Assembly (NCBI GenBank): GCA_048204295.1
Contig: DBFBLF010000094.1
Span: forward strand, 1-40,385
DNA length: 40,385 nucleotides
Reading direction: 5' to 3'
Origin: Metaruminococcus_A sp900762715
Lineage (GTDB): Bacteria > Bacillota > Clostridia > Oscillospirales > Ruminococcaceae
In this document: positions 7,684 to 16,174 of the stretch, piece after piece
Layout: the number at the start of each line of letters is the position of its first letter
Numbering within the stretch: position 1 is the stretch's first letter
Program-made: the position numbers and the translations under genes
The notes under the pieces: generated by a model
Databases searched by the model: none
Told to the model about the DNA's origin: nothing
Seen by the model: only the letters and a program-made list of their open reading frames with translations

Positions 7684-7712
7684 ATCGTAACATTGCGCTA
7701 TGGCAGTGTCAA
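7684..7712 (-). promoter_or_regulatory. SigmaA-type promoter of glpK
   Basis: On the minus strand a perfect TTGACA (7712-7707) is followed after 17 bases by TACGAT (7689-7684). The leader to the glpK GTG start would be roughly 55 bases. Confidence 0.75.
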
Positions 7713-7786
7713 TCTTTTTTGGGCTTTTTAAAGCGTCAAATCTTCTGCCCCGAATTCTCAAAACAGTGGTATTTCTTTTGAAACTA

Positions 7787-7795
7787 TGGTAAAAT
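7787..7795 (+). promoter_or_regulatory. Extended -10 promoter for the VanZ-like gene leader
   Basis: TGGTAAAAT fits the extended -10 form (TG-N-TAAAAT). A -35 box is weak, as is common for this class. An overlapping alternative is TTGAAA (7778-7783), 18 bases, TACATT (7802-7807). Either starts a leader of about 230 bases before the next gene. Confidence 0.5.
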
Positions 7796-7825
7796 AAAAA
7801 ATACATTTGGATCTGCCTTGACAGG

Positions 7826-8000
7826 TGCAACATATTTGTTTTTTGTTGCATGGGTAAAGAAACTTGGCTTTTGTGCGGCGGATGAGGCGAGATCACAGGT
7901 TAAAAAATTAAACGGTCAAACGGCTTTTTCGGCGTCTGCGGATAAAAAGCCGTGGGTCTCTTTTGACCGGGAACCTAAGAGTCAAACTTTTGGCGCCGTT
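7826..8000 (+). ncRNA. Structured 5' leader, possible riboswitch or attenuator
   Basis: The gene-free stretch ahead of the VanZ-like gene can fold strongly. TGCAACA/TGTTGCA (7826-7832, 7844-7850) makes a first hairpin. CGGTCAAA (7913-7920) pairs with TTTGACCG (7962-7969), and stacked directly inside it CGGCTTTTT (7921-7929) pairs with AAAAAGCCG (7944-7952), giving 17 bp with one 9-base bulge. TTTGAC (7962-7967) can instead pair with GTCAAA (7981-7986), so two folds compete. GGCGCCGTTTTTAT follows at 7992-8005. I do not recognise a known riboswitch class. The pairing is seen; the regulatory role is inferred. Confidence 0.45.
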
Positions 8001-8041
8001 TTTATACAGCGGCCGTTGTGATAGATTGGTGGACGTGGGAA

Positions 8042-8878
8042 ATGCAGAATTCGTGGATGAAGAGCGCAACGTTCCCGTGCGTAGTGGGAATGGCGTATGT
8101 CCTGGCGGAAATAGCGATGATGTCTTTTGCCGATACCATTGTAAGCTTGGTGGTGTCTTTTGTGCTGTGCGCCGTTATTACGGCGGCACTGCTTTTGTAT
8201 AACCGCAGCTATGACCGCTGCGGCGTTTTTACAACGACGATCTGCGGGGTTGCCTCAATTGTCGTGCTGCTGGACTTTTTAATGGACATGCAGGTGGGAA
8301 TTGAGAACAAGACTTTTTTGATGCTTGCGGTCAACTGGCTTGCACCGGTCTTTGTCTGTTCCGCCGCCCGGCTGATTGACCGGAAGCGCAGACTGCAGAG
8401 GTTTGAAGAATTTTTTAAGGTGGCGAGCATTGTCTTTTTCGTCATTTATATCCTATCGCTGATCGCCCTGCTGTTTTTCGGCTCTGCCAACCGCGGCTAC
8501 GAGTACCGCAGCGTCAACCTGGTGCCGTTCAAAACAATTGAAATGTACCTGACCACCACGGTTTTGAGCGACAGCGTTAAAATTTTAAACCTGGCCGGCA
8601 ATGTGCTTATTTTTACACCGCTCGGCTTTTATCTCTCCGTTTTTTCCCATAAAATCCACTTCTTTTTCAGGGTGCTGATCCTTCTTGCCGTCCCGGTGAT
8701 GGTAGAGGTTTTGCAGTATGTATTCAAAACAGGGGCCAGCGATATTGACGACGTCATCCTGAATTTTTTGGGCGGCCTTTTGGGAATGTTCATCTGCTGG
8801 GTGGCCGAACGGCTTTTCAGGCGGTTTCATAAAAGCAAAGAAGCCCGGCTGTTCTATTTTAAGCCGAGAGAGAAATAA
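8042..8878 (+). CDS. VanZ-like family membrane protein
   Basis: A 278-residue polytopic membrane protein with about seven hydrophobic segments. The C-terminal half carries the VanZ-like pattern: RSVNLVPFKTI, then LNLAGNVLIFTPLGFYLSVF, VEVLQYVF and the D-I-D-D-V-I-L-N-FLGGLLG block. VanZ confers low-level teicoplanin resistance in enterococci, but most relatives have no proven function. A GTG at 8018 would add eight residues but lacks a ribosome site, whereas ATG 8042 follows GGTGG by nine bases; the start is not certain. It opens a probable operon with the lipoprotein, two-component and DUF1385 genes, which suggests an envelope-related role. It is preceded by the structured leader. Confidence 0.85.
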   Translation: MQNSWMKSATFPCVVGMAYVLAEIAMMSFADTIVSLVVSFVLCAVITAALLLYNRSYDRCGVFTTTICGVASIVVLLDFLMDMQVGIENKTFLMLAVNWLAPVFVCSAARLIDRKRRLQRFEEFFKVASIVFFVIYILSLIALLFFGSANRGYEYRSVNLVPFKTIEMYLTTTVLSDSVKILNLAGNVLIFTPLGFYLSVFSHKIHFFFRVLILLAVPVMVEVLQYVFKTGASDIDDVILNFLGGLLGMFICWVAERLFRRFHKSKEARLFYFKPREK

Positions 8879-8929
8879 TTTTCATAAAGGCCCGCAGTAT
8901 AAAGGCGGATACCAAAAACCGGAGGTTTT

Positions 8930-10240
8930 ATGAAACGTTTTTTAACGGCCTTGGCCGCGTTGTTTTTTACATTGCCCTTGAGCGGCTGCGACAGTCTTAT
9001 GAGTTTGGAGGGCGTGCTGTCGCCGCCGAGTCTTACCGCGCGGCAGAACGATATATATGAGGCGCTGAAAAAGCAGGTGGGGTCTAATATCCAGCTCCGT
9101 TATCCGCAGAACGGGAATTACCGTTCCGCATTTATCATCAAAGATATTGACAATGAACCGACAGAAGAGGCAATTGTTTTTTACCAGTCCGGTCTGCAGG
9201 CCAATCTCACTACGGAGCTGCGGGTTAATGTTCTGGATCAGCGTGACGACGGCACCTGGGTATCGGCCTGTGATATTGCAGGAGGCGGTTCTGAGGTAGA
9301 TAGGGTTGAATTTGGCAATTTCGGCCCGAATGGTGAGACAAACATTATTGTTGGATACCAGCGCGGCTCTGCCGAAAAAAAGAAATTTACCATTTACCGG
9401 TACGATTCGGGGATGCTGGAAGGACAAAACGAGTTTGAATACGATATTTTTTCTCTCCTCGGGCTGCCCGGATCAGATGAAAGCCGCCTCATTTTTGTCG
9501 GCGATACCGGCGTGGATCAAAAAGAGGCCATGCTCGTGGCGTGGAACAGCGGCGGTTACCGGGTAGAGGATTCGGTCCCAATGTATGACGAGGTCTACAG
9601 TTACGAGTTTGTCAAGTCCGGGAATGTTACACCGGCACAGCCGGCTCTCTTTTTGGACGGCTACGCCTACATGGGGCTTTGCACCCAGATTCTGATGATT
9701 AAAGACGGAAAGCTTGTCAATGCGACCTATGACGGCAAAACGAATATGGTTTCACGAACGCTGCGGGAGCAGGAGATGTTTTGCTCGGATGTAAATGGAG
9801 ACGGCATTGTTGAAATTCCCAGCACCGTCTTAATGCCCGGCTACCAGGAGCTGGACCCGGAAGCAATGTATTACACCGACTGGCTTGTCTATGCGGAGGG
9901 CGGCTTTACCGTAACGGAGACAACCTTCATCAACGCGTCTGACGGATACCGGCTGACCGTACCGGAAAGCTGGAAAGAAGCGGTCTCAGCCGAGTTTATA
10001 ATGGACCAGAACGAAGTGAAATTTTACCTCAACAACCCTTCCGGAAAAAAGGGCGAGGACCTGCTCCAGATCCGTACCGTCCAGAGGTCAGACGTAGAGC
10101 AGACCGGGCTGAAACAGGGCTTTTTCCGGCTTTCATCCGTTGGCCAGATTACCTATATGGCAAAAATCAATATTGATACCAGCAGCGAATATCGCCTTTC
10201 AAAAGATGAGCTTCTTAAGTGTTTTTCAATAATTCTGTAA
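8930..10240 (+). CDS. Lipoprotein of unknown function, next to a two-component system
   Basis: A 436-residue exported lipoprotein. The signal peptide ends in the lipobox LSGC with C20 as the lipidated cysteine. The mature part has repeated beta-rich blocks resembling FG-GAP/VCBS-type repeats: FIIKDIDNEPTEEAIVFY, FGNFGPNGETNIIVGY and CSDVNGDGIVEIPS, the last like a calcium-binding D-x-N-x-D loop. The final third, from about NASDGYRLTVPESW, resembles no family I can name. A GGAGG site precedes the ATG. It lies between the VanZ-like gene and the response regulator, with only a 26-base gap from its stop to the regulator start, so it could be an accessory sensor or a target of that system. The lipoprotein call is firm; the role is unknown. 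Confidence 0.85.
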   Translation: MKRFLTALAALFFTLPLSGCDSLMSLEGVLSPPSLTARQNDIYEALKKQVGSNIQLRYPQNGNYRSAFIIKDIDNEPTEEAIVFYQSGLQANLTTELRVNVLDQRDDGTWVSACDIAGGGSEVDRVEFGNFGPNGETNIIVGYQRGSAEKKKFTIYRYDSGMLEGQNEFEYDIFSLLGLPGSDESRLIFVGDTGVDQKEAMLVAWNSGGYRVEDSVPMYDEVYSYEFVKSGNVTPAQPALFLDGYAYMGLCTQILMIKDGKLVNATYDGKTNMVSRTLREQEMFCSDVNGDGIVEIPSTVLMPGYQELDPEAMYYTDWLVYAEGGFTVTETTFINASDGYRLTVPESWKEAVSAEFIMDQNEVKFYLNNPSGKKGEDLLQIRTVQRSDVEQTGLKQGFFRLSSVGQITYMAKINIDTSSEYRLSKDELLKCFSIIL

Positions 10241-10266
10241 TGATAAAACGAGAAAGGAATGATTTC

Positions 10267-10956
10267 ATGAGAAAAATTTTGATCTGCGAAGACGAAGATG
10301 CAATCCGCGATTTTGTCGTGATCAACCTGCAGCGTTCCGGATATGACGTAACGGCAGCCTCAAGCGGGGAAGAGGGACTGGAACTGTTTGAAAAAAACGG
10401 CGGGGACTACGACGTGGTTCTCCTGGATATTATGATGGGCGGAATAGACGGCTTTACCGTCTGCAAAAAAATAAGGGAGCTGAGCAGCACTGTTGGGATT
10501 ATTATGTTGACCGCCAAGACCCAGGAAATGGATAAAGTCCGGGGTCTGATGCTCGGGGCGGACGACTATGTTACCAAGCCTTTCAGCCCTTCAGAGGTTG
10601 TGGCACGGGTGGATGCGGTATACCGCCGTGTCCATATGATAAACGGCTCCCAGAATGAAATAATGGAATCGGGCCCGTTCGTCCTCAACAGAAAAAGCCG
10701 TCAGCTTACCAAAAACGGTGAGGTAGTCGACTTGACCCAGGTGGAGTACCAGATTGTGGATTTCTTCCTGCGCAACCAGAAGGTCGCGCTTGACCGTGCC
10801 CGTATCCTCAATGAAATTTGGGGAGATAGTTACGACGGCGACGATAAGATTGTGGACGTCAATATCCGCCGCCTGCGGATGAAGATTGAAGACGAGCCTT
10901 CCAACCCGACCTATATTCAAACGGTTTGGGGCTTTGGATACAAATGGAACGCATGA
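10267..10956 (+). CDS. OmpR/PhoB-family response regulator
   Basis: A 229-residue DNA-binding response regulator. The receiver domain (1-~118) has the acidic pocket E8-D9-E10, the phosphorylated D54 in VVLLDIMMGG, T82 and K104 in TKPFS. The C-terminal half (~128-229) is a winged-helix domain ending VNIRRLRMKIE...YIQTVWGFGYKWNA, typical of OmpR/PhoB regulators. The chosen ATG has AAAGGA eight bases upstream; an upstream in-frame start near 10219 would overlap the lipoprotein gene and has no ribosome site. The sensor kinase follows 31 bases later in the same direction. The regulated genes are unknown, though its own operon with membrane genes is a natural candidate. Confidence 0.95.
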   Translation: MRKILICEDEDAIRDFVVINLQRSGYDVTAASSGEEGLELFEKNGGDYDVVLLDIMMGGIDGFTVCKKIRELSSTVGIIMLTAKTQEMDKVRGLMLGADDYVTKPFSPSEVVARVDAVYRRVHMINGSQNEIMESGPFVLNRKSRQLTKNGEVVDLTQVEYQIVDFFLRNQKVALDRARILNEIWGDSYDGDDKIVDVNIRRLRMKIEDEPSNPTYIQTVWGFGYKWNA

Positions 10957-10987
10957 AACAAAGGCCTTCCGAAGGGAGATTGATTCA

Positions 10988-12409
10988 TTGAAGAGCATCA
11001 CGCACCGGTGGCTGATCAATGGCCTGAGCATCATCGTAGTGGTGCTGATTGTGCTCGACGTCGGATTCGCTCTGGCGATCAGCAGTTATTATTACCAGAG
11101 TACCCGCCAGACGCTGGAGAGTAAGGTAAGCCTGGTTTCCAGCCTGGTCACCAGGCTGATGGACGACCCGAATGTGGATATCACCACTGAGGTTCGCAAC
11201 ATTGTCGAAACCTTTTCAGACCGGGATAAGATGGAGCTGATGGCTCTGGATCACAGCGGTCAGGTAATTTTGACTTCAAGCGGCTTTAGCTATCTCGATA
11301 CGCTGGATATGCCCGATTATTCCGAAGCTGTCACCTCACAAAGCGGAAAAGGGTATTACGTTGGGAAGATGGCAAGCGGGGAAAAGGTAATGGCGATTAC
11401 CGTCCTCCTCCCGGTTATCAACGGGGAATTTAACGCCCTGCGTTTTATGGTGTCGCTGCAGCAAGTCGACAACCAGCTGATTATAGCGGTTCTGATTTTT
11501 ACGGCCTTTTGCCTTTTAATTCTTTTGTTCGTTGTCATGTCCGGGCTGTATTTCGTCAAATCAATTGTGATTCCTATCCGGGAAGTCGGCGCGGCGTCCC
11601 GGAAAATCGCCTCCGGCGACCTGAGTGTGCGAATTCAGAAAAAGAGCGATGACGAGCTGGGGGAGCTCAGCGACATCATCAACTACATGGCGGATGAGCT
11701 TCAGAACTCAAACCAGGTCAAAAATGATTTTATTTCGTCGGTTTCACACGAGCTGCGCACGCCTCTGACGGCAATCAAAGGCTGGGGGGAAACGCTTGCC
11801 TCTACCGCCCCGGGTGATACGGAGATGCTTCAAAAAGGGATGTATGTTATCCTGAGCGAAACCGACCGCCTTTCCTCCATGGTGGAGGAGCTGCTCGACT
11901 TTTCCAGGATGGAAAGCGGGCGGCTGACCCTTGTCAAAACCAGAATGGATCTCCTTGCAGAGCTGGGGGATGCGGTTTTGATGTACCAGGCCAAAGCAAA
12001 AAAAGAAGAAAAAAACTTTATATATGATGAGCCGGAGGTTCTTCCCTTTGTTTTTGGGGACCGGAACCGCCTCCGCCAAGTGTTCATCAATGTCATTGAC
12101 AACGCTTTGAAATATACCGACAAGGGCGATACAATCCGTGTATTCGTCATGGAACAGGCGGGGATGGTGGAAATTACCGTCAGCGATACGGGGGTTGGAA
12201 TTCCAAGGGAGGACCTCCCCCACGTCACTCAGAAGTTTTATAAAGCGAACACGACCAGGCGGGGTTCGGGAATCGGGCTGGCGGTTGCAAATGAAATTGT
12301 GTCGCTTCACGGCGGGACGCTGTCTATTAAAAGCCAGGTGGGCACAGGCACTGCAGTGACCATAACCCTGCCCGCCATGGGAAAAGACCGTTCGCCTGAG
12401 ACTGTTTAG
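10988..12409 (+). CDS. Sensor histidine kinase with HAMP domain
   Basis: A 473-residue membrane kinase partnered with the upstream regulator. It has TM1 (about 9-33), an extracytoplasmic sensor region (34-162), TM2 (about 163-190), a HAMP linker (191-243), a dimerisation domain with the phospho-acceptor H254 in SVSHELRTPLTAIKGW, and a catalytic ATPase domain with N box NVIDNALKYT (368-377), DTGVGIP and GSGIGLAVANEI. The frame is open further upstream inside the regulator gene, but TTG at 10988 lies nine bases after AGGGAG and begins right before TM1, so it is chosen. No in-frame ATG is better placed. The layout is PhoR/WalK-like; the signal is unknown. Confidence 0.93.
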   Translation: MKSITHRWLINGLSIIVVVLIVLDVGFALAISSYYYQSTRQTLESKVSLVSSLVTRLMDDPNVDITTEVRNIVETFSDRDKMELMALDHSGQVILTSSGFSYLDTLDMPDYSEAVTSQSGKGYYVGKMASGEKVMAITVLLPVINGEFNALRFMVSLQQVDNQLIIAVLIFTAFCLLILLFVVMSGLYFVKSIVIPIREVGAASRKIASGDLSVRIQKKSDDELGELSDIINYMADELQNSNQVKNDFISSVSHELRTPLTAIKGWGETLASTAPGDTEMLQKGMYVILSETDRLSSMVEELLDFSRMESGRLTLVKTRMDLLAELGDAVLMYQAKAKKEEKNFIYDEPEVLPFVFGDRNRLRQVFINVIDNALKYTDKGDTIRVFVMEQAGMVEITVSDTGVGIPREDLPHVTQKFYKANTTRRGSGIGLAVANEIVSLHGGTLSIKSQVGTGTAVTITLPAMGKDRSPETV

Positions 12410-12427
12410 CCGGGCGGGAAAAGAGGT

Positions 12428-13393
12428 ATGGGATTGAGAAAAAAAGAGACGGGGTATAAAACGAAAATTGGAGGGCAGGCGCTGATTGAAGGCGTGATGA
12501 TGCGCGGGATTGATAAGGCGTCGATGGCGGTGCTGCTGCCCGACCGGACAATTGATGTGGAAACGTGGGACGTCAAGGCTGTAAAAAAACGGAACCTGTT
12601 CCTGCGCTTCCCGGTTGTCAGGGGTGTTGTCAATTTAATTGAGAGCCTTGTAATGGGATATAAATGCCTGATGAAATCGGCTGAAAAGAGCGGGATGGCG
12701 GAGGAAGAGGATGAACAGCCGGGGCGCTTTGAGCGGTTTCTGGAAAACCGCTTCGGCGAAATGGCTATGAACCGCCTGTTTCAGGTTACAACCGTGGCTG
12801 CGACAGTAATTGGCGTTTTACTGGCTATTGGGCTTTTTATTTATCTTCCGGCGCTGATCGCCCGCTTTTTCGGAGGGCTGCTCGGGGTCGGTTATTTGCA
12901 GGGGGTTATTGAAGGCGTTATAAAAATTGCCATTTTTGTTCTCTACCTGTTCTTAGTCTCCCGGATGAAGGAGATCAGTCGGGTGTTCGAGTTTCACGGG
13001 GCAGAGCATAAAACCATCGCCTGTTATGAGGCCGGCGAGGAACTCACCCCTGAAAATGCGAAAAAGCACAGCCGTTTTCATCCGCGCTGCGGCACTAGCT
13101 TTTTGATTATTGTGCTGATTTTGAGTATCATCGTTTTTTCTGTGGTATCGTGGGACAACCTTTTCATCCGCACTCTCTTAAAAATCGGTCTGCTGCCGGT
13201 GGTTGTAGGGTTTGCCTATGAGCTCATCCGGCTGGCCGGCCGGTACGACAATATTGTAACGCGGATTATTTCCGCCCCCGGGATGTGGTTGCAGAGGATC
13301 ACTACGAACGAGCCGGATGAAGAACAGCTCAGCGTGGCGATTGCGGCGCTTGAGCCGGTTTTGCCGGAAGACAGAGAGGAAGGGCGTTGGTAA
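12428..13393 (+). CDS. DUF1385 (YqhQ-like) membrane protein
   Basis: A 321-residue protein of the DUF1385 family. The signature GGQALIEGVMMRG lies near the N-terminus. Hydrophobic segments follow at about residues 115-145, 155-180, 220-240 and 245-265. Between them is a conserved polar block FEFHGAEHKTIACYEAGEEL and SRFHPRCGTSFL, whose His, Glu and Cys residues could bind a metal; no enzyme activity is established for the family. The ATG at 12428 sits too close to AAGAGG; TTG at 12434, seven bases after it, may be the real start and would shorten the protein by two residues. It is placed 18 bases after the kinase and one base before prmC, so it belongs to this operon. Confidence 0.88.
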   Translation: MGLRKKETGYKTKIGGQALIEGVMMRGIDKASMAVLLPDRTIDVETWDVKAVKKRNLFLRFPVVRGVVNLIESLVMGYKCLMKSAEKSGMAEEEDEQPGRFERFLENRFGEMAMNRLFQVTTVAATVIGVLLAIGLFIYLPALIARFFGGLLGVGYLQGVIEGVIKIAIFVLYLFLVSRMKEISRVFEFHGAEHKTIACYEAGEELTPENAKKHSRFHPRCGTSFLIIVLILSIIVFSVVSWDNLFIRTLLKIGLLPVVVGFAYELIRLAGRYDNIVTRIISAPGMWLQRITTNEPDEEQLSVAIAALEPVLPEDREEGRW

Positions 13394-13394
13394 T

Positions 13395-14258
13395 GTGGCG
13401 ATGACCGTAAGGCGGCTCTACCAGCAGGTGAGGGAACGGCTGAAAAGCGGCGGGATAGAGTCTTACGCAGCAGAGGCGCGTTTTTTGTTTGAAGGCGTTT
13501 TGGGGATTGATTACCAGAATATCCTCCTTTGCGGTGAACTGGAGGCGTCCGCCCGACAGGAACAGCTGGCGTACGAAGCGGTGGAAAAGCGGTTGACGGG
13601 GTATCCGCTGCAGTACATAACGGGGATATGGGAGTTTTATTCTTTCCCCTTTGAAGTGGGCGAGGGCGTTTTGATTCCTCGCCCGGATACCGAGGCACTC
13701 TGCGACGTTGCCCTGCGTTACTTAAACCGCTGTGACTGCGGGCAGCCTGTTGTCGCCGACCTGTGCAGCGGGAGTGGATGCCTTGCCGTGGCGATTTCTT
13801 TGAAATTTGAAGCCGCCAAAGTGTACGCGGTTGAAAAATACGATGCGGCGCTTACCTACCTTCGCCGCAACGTGGCCTTGAACAAGGCCGATGTGCGGAT
13901 TGTGAAGGGTGATGTATTGGAAGGCGGCTTTTTGGAACCGGCTGAGCCGCTTGACCTGATTGTCTGCAACCCGCCCTACCTGACGAAGGAGGATATGGAA
14001 GACCTTCAGACAGAAGTTTCATACGAGCCGGAAACCGCGCTTTACGGGGATGAAGACGGCCTCTTGTTCTACCGCGCGGTGGCTCAACAATGGCTTGAAA
14101 GGCTTAAGCCGGGCGGAATGCTGGCCTTTGAAATAGGAATGGGGCAGGAAGAAGATGTGGCCGGGATCCTCGGCCGGAACGGCTATCAAAACATTTGCAC
14201 CTACAGGGATGTCTGTGGTATAATTAGGGTACTTACGGCTCAAAGGCCGTCTCGTTGA
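13395..14258 (+). CDS. prmC: Release factor glutamine methyltransferase
   Basis: A 287-residue SAM-dependent methyltransferase that methylates the glutamine of the GGQ motif in peptide-chain release factors. The N-terminal helical domain (to about residue 80) is followed by VLIPRPDTEALCDVAL, the SAM-binding DLCSGSGCLAVAIS and the catalytic NPPY in VCNPPYLTKEDM. GTG at 13395 lies about ten bases after GAGGAAGGG; an ATG two codons later (13401) is a near-equal alternative. It starts one base after the DUF1385 stop. In many Firmicutes prmC sits beside prfA; here it is followed by recA, and the recA promoter lies inside its 3' end. The identification is secure. Confidence 0.95.
   Translation: MAMTVRRLYQQVRERLKSGGIESYAAEARFLFEGVLGIDYQNILLCGELEASARQEQLAYEAVEKRLTGYPLQYITGIWEFYSFPFEVGEGVLIPRPDTEALCDVALRYLNRCDCGQPVVADLCSGSGCLAVAISLKFEAAKVYAVEKYDAALTYLRRNVALNKADVRIVKGDVLEGGFLEPAEPLDLIVCNPPYLTKEDMEDLQTEVSYEPETALYGDEDGLLFYRAVAQQWLERLKPGGMLAFEIGMGQEEDVAGILGRNGYQNICTYRDVCGIIRVLTAQRPSR
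14195..14224 (+). promoter_or_regulatory. Promoter of recA inside the prmC 3' end
   Basis: TTGCAC (14195-14200), an 18-base spacer and a perfect TATAAT (14219-14224) lie about 48 bases before the recA start. No GAAC-N4-GTTC type LexA box is visible around it, which is unusual for a recA promoter in Gram-positive bacteria. Confidence 0.65.
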
Positions 14259-14271
14259 AAGGAGATTCATC

Positions 14272-15474
14272 ATGGCAGTCAAAACCACTAAACAGGAGAC
14301 AGCTTCTGGCATGACGGAGAAACAGAAAGCGCTTCAAACGGCGATTGCGCAGATAGAAAAACAGTTCGGCCAGGGGGCCGTGATGAAGCTTGGGCAGACC
14401 TCTACGCTGAATGTGGAAAGTATTCCCACTGGATCTATTGGGTTGGATATTGCCCTTGGAATCGGCGGTTTGCCGCGCGGAAGAATTGTCGAAATTTACG
14501 GGCCGGAGTCGTCCGGTAAAACAACGGTTGCCCTCCAGGCGGTGGCGCAGGCGCAGAAACTGGGCGGCGAAGCCGCGTTTATTGATGTTGAGCACGCATT
14601 GGACCCGGTCTATGCAAAAGCGCTGGGAGTGGATATTGATTCCCTTTTGGTCTCCCAGCCGGACAGCGGCGAGCAGGCCCTTGAAATTGCGGAAGCGCTG
14701 GTGCGCTCCGGCGCAATTGATATCATCGTCATCGACTCGGTTGCCGCTATGGTGACTAAGGCCGAAATTGACGGCGAGATGGGGGATACCCATGTGGGCC
14801 TTCTTGCCAGGCTGATGTCCCAGGCGATGCGTAAGCTCACCGGCGTTATCGGCAAGTCTAACTGTGTGGCGATCTTCATTAACCAGGTTCGTGAAAAAAT
14901 AGGTGTGGTCTATGGCAACCCGGAGACGACGCCGGGCGGCCGGGCGCTGAAGTTTTATTCCTCTGTCCGGATCGAGGTCCGCAAAGGGGAGGCGCTCAAG
15001 AGCGGCAGTGAAATTGTAGGCAACCGCACCCGCTGTAAAATCGTCAAAAACAAAGTTGCGCCTCCGTTTAAAGAGGCTGAGTTCGACATTATGTACGGCG
15101 AGGGCTGTTCAATGGAAGGCGAAATCGTCGACCTTGGCGTAGCGCTTGAAATTATCAACCGAAGCGGCGCGTGGTTTAGCTATAACGGCGATCGGCTTGG
15201 GCAAGGCCGCGACAACACCAAGGAGTATATCAAGAATCACCCCGAGCTGAAAGAAGAACTCTTTAAAAAGATTATGGAAAACAAGGACCAGCTGGTGATG
15301 AGTTCGAAAAAGGCTAAAAAGGAAGCGGCCCAGCGGGCAGCGCTGACGCCGCCTCCAGCTCCCGCCCCCGTAGAAAAGACGGCGCCGGTTGAGAAAGCAT
15401 CTGCCGCCAAAGCCGGTGAAACCGTGGCAAAATCCGTTGCGGTGGAAGCTGACGAAGCTGATTTTGAGTCGTAA
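14272..15474 (+). CDS. recA: Recombinase RecA
   Basis: A 400-residue ATP-dependent strand-exchange protein central to homologous recombination and the SOS response. Walker A is GPESSGKT (77-84), and Walker B lies in IDIIVIDSVAAM. The loops RLMSQAMRKL, NCVAIFINQVREKIGV and TTPGGRALKFYSSVR are intact. The core ends near residue 340 and is followed by a tail of about 60 residues rich in Ala, Pro, Lys and Glu that ends in an acidic EADEADFES; acidic tails modulate DNA binding in this family, but this one is long. AAAGGAGA precedes the ATG. Its TAA overlaps the recX ATG by one base (TAATG), so translation of the two is probably coupled. Confidence 0.98.
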   Translation: MAVKTTKQETASGMTEKQKALQTAIAQIEKQFGQGAVMKLGQTSTLNVESIPTGSIGLDIALGIGGLPRGRIVEIYGPESSGKTTVALQAVAQAQKLGGEAAFIDVEHALDPVYAKALGVDIDSLLVSQPDSGEQALEIAEALVRSGAIDIIVIDSVAAMVTKAEIDGEMGDTHVGLLARLMSQAMRKLTGVIGKSNCVAIFINQVREKIGVVYGNPETTPGGRALKFYSSVRIEVRKGEALKSGSEIVGNRTRCKIVKNKVAPPFKEAEFDIMYGEGCSMEGEIVDLGVALEIINRSGAWFSYNGDRLGQGRDNTKEYIKNHPELKEELFKKIMENKDQLVMSSKKAKKEAAQRAALTPPPAPAPVEKTAPVEKASAAKAGETVAKSVAVEADEADFES

Positions 15475-16112
15475 TGAAAATCACCGGAATCACCCGCGTC
15501 AAGGGAACCCGTTACAGGGTTGAGGTCGACGGGGAATATTGGAATATCCTGGACGCTGAAGTCCTTGCGGATTTTGGCTTCCAGCCCGGCCTTGAGGTGG
15601 GGGAAGAAGCGCTTGCGCGCGCGCTGGAGCAGGCGGAGCGCCGCCGCGCCAGGGAGCGCGCTTTTTATCTTCTTTCAAGCCGCGACTATTCGGCGGGGGA
15701 ACTGTTTGAAAAGCTTTCCAAAAATGTAAGTGAGGAAGTTGCTCTCCAAACGGTTGTGAGAATGCAGGAGCTTGGGTTTGTAAATGACGGGGAGTATGCC
15801 GGCAAACTGGCCCGCTCTCTTTTAACCGTCAAGCGATATGGGGCGTTCCGCGCCAAGCAGGAAATGCGGCGCAGGCATCTCTCTGACGAAATTATTGACG
15901 CCGCGTTGGAAGAAGCGGCTTTTGAAAGCGACCCACTGGAACCCCTGCGGGAGCTGATTGAAAAAAAGTACCGGAGAAACCTTGATACGCCGGAAGGCCG
16001 GAAAAAAACCATTGCCGCTCTGATGCGGCTGGGGCACAGCTATTCGAACATCCGCCAGGTGCTCGACGAGTATCCGGCCGCGGAAGTGGATGAACAGGAG
16101 TGGGAAGAATAA
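15474..16112 (+). CDS. recX: Regulatory protein RecX
   Basis: A 212-residue RecX-family protein that binds RecA filaments and limits their activity. The three-helix RecX repeats are recognisable: ERAFYLLSSRDYSAGELFEK, VVRMQELGFVNDGEYAGKLA, then RYGAFRAKQEMRRRHLSDEI and a further C-terminal repeat with MRLGHSYSNIRQVLDE. An N-terminal beta-rich extension (KITGITRVKGTRYRVEVDG) is usual in Firmicute RecX. The ATG overlaps the recA stop by one base with no separate ribosome site, so synthesis should follow recA translation. The C-terminus is acidic. The identification is firm. Confidence 0.93.
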   Translation: MKITGITRVKGTRYRVEVDGEYWNILDAEVLADFGFQPGLEVGEEALARALEQAERRRARERAFYLLSSRDYSAGELFEKLSKNVSEEVALQTVVRMQELGFVNDGEYAGKLARSLLTVKRYGAFRAKQEMRRRHLSDEIIDAALEEAAFESDPLEPLRELIEKKYRRNLDTPEGRKKTIAALMRLGHSYSNIRQVLDEYPAAEVDEQEWEE

Positions 16113-16174
16113 CCCGGAATGTTTCCCATATCTTCCCCATAAAATTGTGTTACGAAAGAGGATTTGAAAAATTT

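Noticed and set aside
7818..8021. A 67-codon frame from a TTG within the VanZ leader.
   Set aside because: It has no ribosome site and runs through the compound hairpin; the structured-leader reading explains the stretch better.
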